Of a stretch of 14,314 nt of DNA, positions 13,246-14,314 are shown piece by piece. Each line of letters begins with the position of its first letter. The first letter of the stretch is position 1. The stretch comes from an uncultured Ruminococcus sp. (GTDB taxonomy: Bacteria > Bacillota > Clostridia > Oscillospirales > Acutalibacteraceae): NCBI GenBank assembly GCA_902773045.1, contig CACYDE010000368.1, positions 1-14,314 of the forward strand. The letters are read 5' to 3'. The position numbers and the translations under genes were made by a program. The notes beneath the pieces were generated by a model that saw only the letters and a program-made list of their open reading frames with translations, made no database searches and was not told the DNA's origin.

Positions 13246-14166
13246 TCAGAAACGGCTTTCTATTATCTTGCTGCAATCTGCCGGAGAATAAATGAATTCG
13301 CCGATCGTATCCTTATCATAAAAATAAACGGGTTTCTGAGGATCGGATTCGCACCCGAACGTATCTATAACAATGAGCTTTATCTTCATTTTTGAAGGTA
13401 TAATGTTTTTTATGTAAACACTAACCTGCATACCGGGACGAAGACCCTCTCTGATTTCCGCAAGACCCGCAAGATTCGGAGTAAGTTCAACGAAAGCGCC
13501 GTAATCCTCAACGCTTCTCACGATACCGGAAACGGTTTCTCCTATCTCGAAAAGTTCGGCATTTTCCTCCCATGTTCCCAAAAGCTCCTTATGCGACAAA
13601 CACACTCTGCCCTGTTCGTTGCTTTTCACTATTACTTTTATATCCATACCCACCGAGAAGCGTTGATTCGGGTGTTCTATTCTTGAAACAGACATCGCGT
13701 CAATAGGAAGAAGAGACGGGATCCCGCAGCCGATATCCGCAAAAGCTCCAAACTGTTCGAGGTGGGTTATCTTTGCGTCAATAATATCTCCCGGAAGCAG
13801 CCTGCCGATATAATTATTCATACACCTCTCCTGAGCCGCTCTTCGCGAAAGGAGCGCGGTTGTTTTTCCGTCGTCGTCCTTCCGAAATCCTGTCACAACG
13901 AAACAAACAGGGCGGTTCACACGTGATATTATCGCAATATCACGAACTCTTCCCTCCTTGATCCCGATCGCGCCCTCATTACGGGGAATAATACCCTTCA
14001 CTCCGTTGAGATCAACTATAAGATTATGTGAGCTGTCACAGACCTTGACTATGGCCTCAAGAATTCTCCCATCATGAAGAGCTTCGGTCAAAGACGATAG
14101 GTTTCTGAGAGAATTTTTATTTTCTTCACTTCCGATTAAAATCCCCTCGGGAAAAAATTGTGTCAT
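13246..14166 (-). CDS. S1-domain RNA-binding protein
   Basis: A 306-residue cytoplasmic protein with repeated S1 (OB-fold) RNA-binding modules. Residues about 32-90 form a degenerate S1-like unit (GRILEAIV, VDLNGVKGIIPRNE). Residues 125-193 are a typical S1 domain (PGDIIDAKITHLEQFGAFADIG, with SLLPID and the closing VCLSHKELLGTWEEN). Residues 208-266 are another (GETVSGIVRSVEDYGAFVELTPNLAGLAE). The family is common in clostridia and often labelled ribosomal protein S1-like, but it is shorter than true S1 and its role is not established; binding of RNA in translation is the likely general activity. The start MTQFFPEG matches the family's usual opening and has GGAAGGGAAG seven bases upstream. 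In-frame starts at 14208 and 14247 are less likely. It ends at a strong terminator and its promoter is not in the window. Confidence 0.85.
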   Translation of the reverse strand: MTQFFPEGILIGSEENKNSLRNLSSLTEALHDGRILEAIVKVCDSSHNLIVDLNGVKGIIPRNEGAIGIKEGRVRDIAIISRVNRPVCFVVTGFRKDDDGKTTALLSRRAAQERCMNNYIGRLLPGDIIDAKITHLEQFGAFADIGCGIPSLLPIDAMSVSRIEHPNQRFSVGMDIKVIVKSNEQGRVCLSHKELLGTWEENAELFEIGETVSGIVRSVEDYGAFVELTPNLAGLAEIREGLRPGMQVSVYIKNIIPSKMKIKLIVIDTFGCESDPQKPVYFYDKDTIGEFIYSPADCSKIIESRF

Positions 14167-14173
14167 TTTGAGT

Positions 14174-14183
14174 CTTCCCTTCC
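14174..14183 (-). promoter_or_regulatory. Ribosome binding site deciding the S1-domain protein start
   Basis: GGAAGGGAAG ends seven bases before the ATG at 14166. The in-frame ATG at 14247 has no comparable site. The ATG at 14208 has only GGAG at a long spacing of about 11 bases. Confidence 0.7.
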
Positions 14184-14314
14184 ACTGAACCGGATACCGC
14201 GGCAGCATCACGCTGTTATCTCCGGCACATATAAATATTGATATCATTTACTGAATTTATATGCGGAGTAAGACCTTGATTATGACAAAAATTCGGGAAG
14301 ATGACAATTACAGC

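Noticed and set aside
14216..14314. Open minus-strand frame reaching the right edge (32 codons and TAA at 14216-14218), a possible gene end
   Set aside because: Too short and compositionally unremarkable to call. It overlaps only the rejected upstream starts of the S1-domain gene. Sequence beyond the edge would decide.

Overview
The window looks like chromosomal DNA of a gut or rumen Bacillota of the Ruminococcus type (Oscillospiraceae). The grounds are cohesin-like modules joined to Ser/Asp/Glu-rich linkers, a family-26-like starch-binding module, textbook sigma-A promoters (TTGAnn, 17-bp spacer, TATAAT) and strong GGAGG ribosome sites. The species assignment is inference. Every supported gene lies on the minus strand, so transcription runs from high to low coordinates.

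In order of transcription: (1) an S1-domain RNA-binding protein (13246-14166) ending in a strong terminator. (2) A serine-biosynthesis operon: serC (11938-13023), a small Cys-rich putative zinc-ribbon protein (11539-11889) and serA (10332-11492), with a promoter before serC and a terminator after serA. (3) A membrane/envelope cluster from its own promoter: an unrecognised membrane-anchored protein (8976-10160), a NusG domain II protein (8594-8983) and a Gx-transporter / Hpre_diP_synt_I membrane protein (8069-8590). After a 12-bp hairpin come galE (7002-8012) and a small anchored cohesin-like protein (6200-6997) that starts 4 bases after the galE stop. (4) Two tandem paralogues (4565-5989 and 2948-4351), each with signal peptide, starch-binding-like module, cohesin-like module, acidic Ser-rich linker and C-terminal membrane segment, and each with its own promoter, shared leader and shared 3' element. 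(5) purA (1470-2747), a divergent adenylosuccinate synthetase with its own promoter. (6) A fourth cohesin-like surface protein (284-1294). (7) At the left edge, a perfect-consensus promoter (103-131) firing off the window into a GC-rich, hairpin-rich stretch that looks like the 5' end of a structured RNA.

The main theme is cell-surface display. Four monovalent cohesin-like proteins lie within about 7 kb, two carrying a putative starch-binding module. This fits anchoring of dockerin-bearing amylases to the cell, as in the amylosome of Ruminococcus bromii. No dockerin, amylase or sortase gene is in the window, so partner and substrate are inferred. The housekeeping genes (purA, serA, serC, galE, S1 protein) are interspersed. 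No tRNA, rRNA, CRISPR array, insertion sequence or phage gene was seen, and no gene-free gap exceeds 300 bases.
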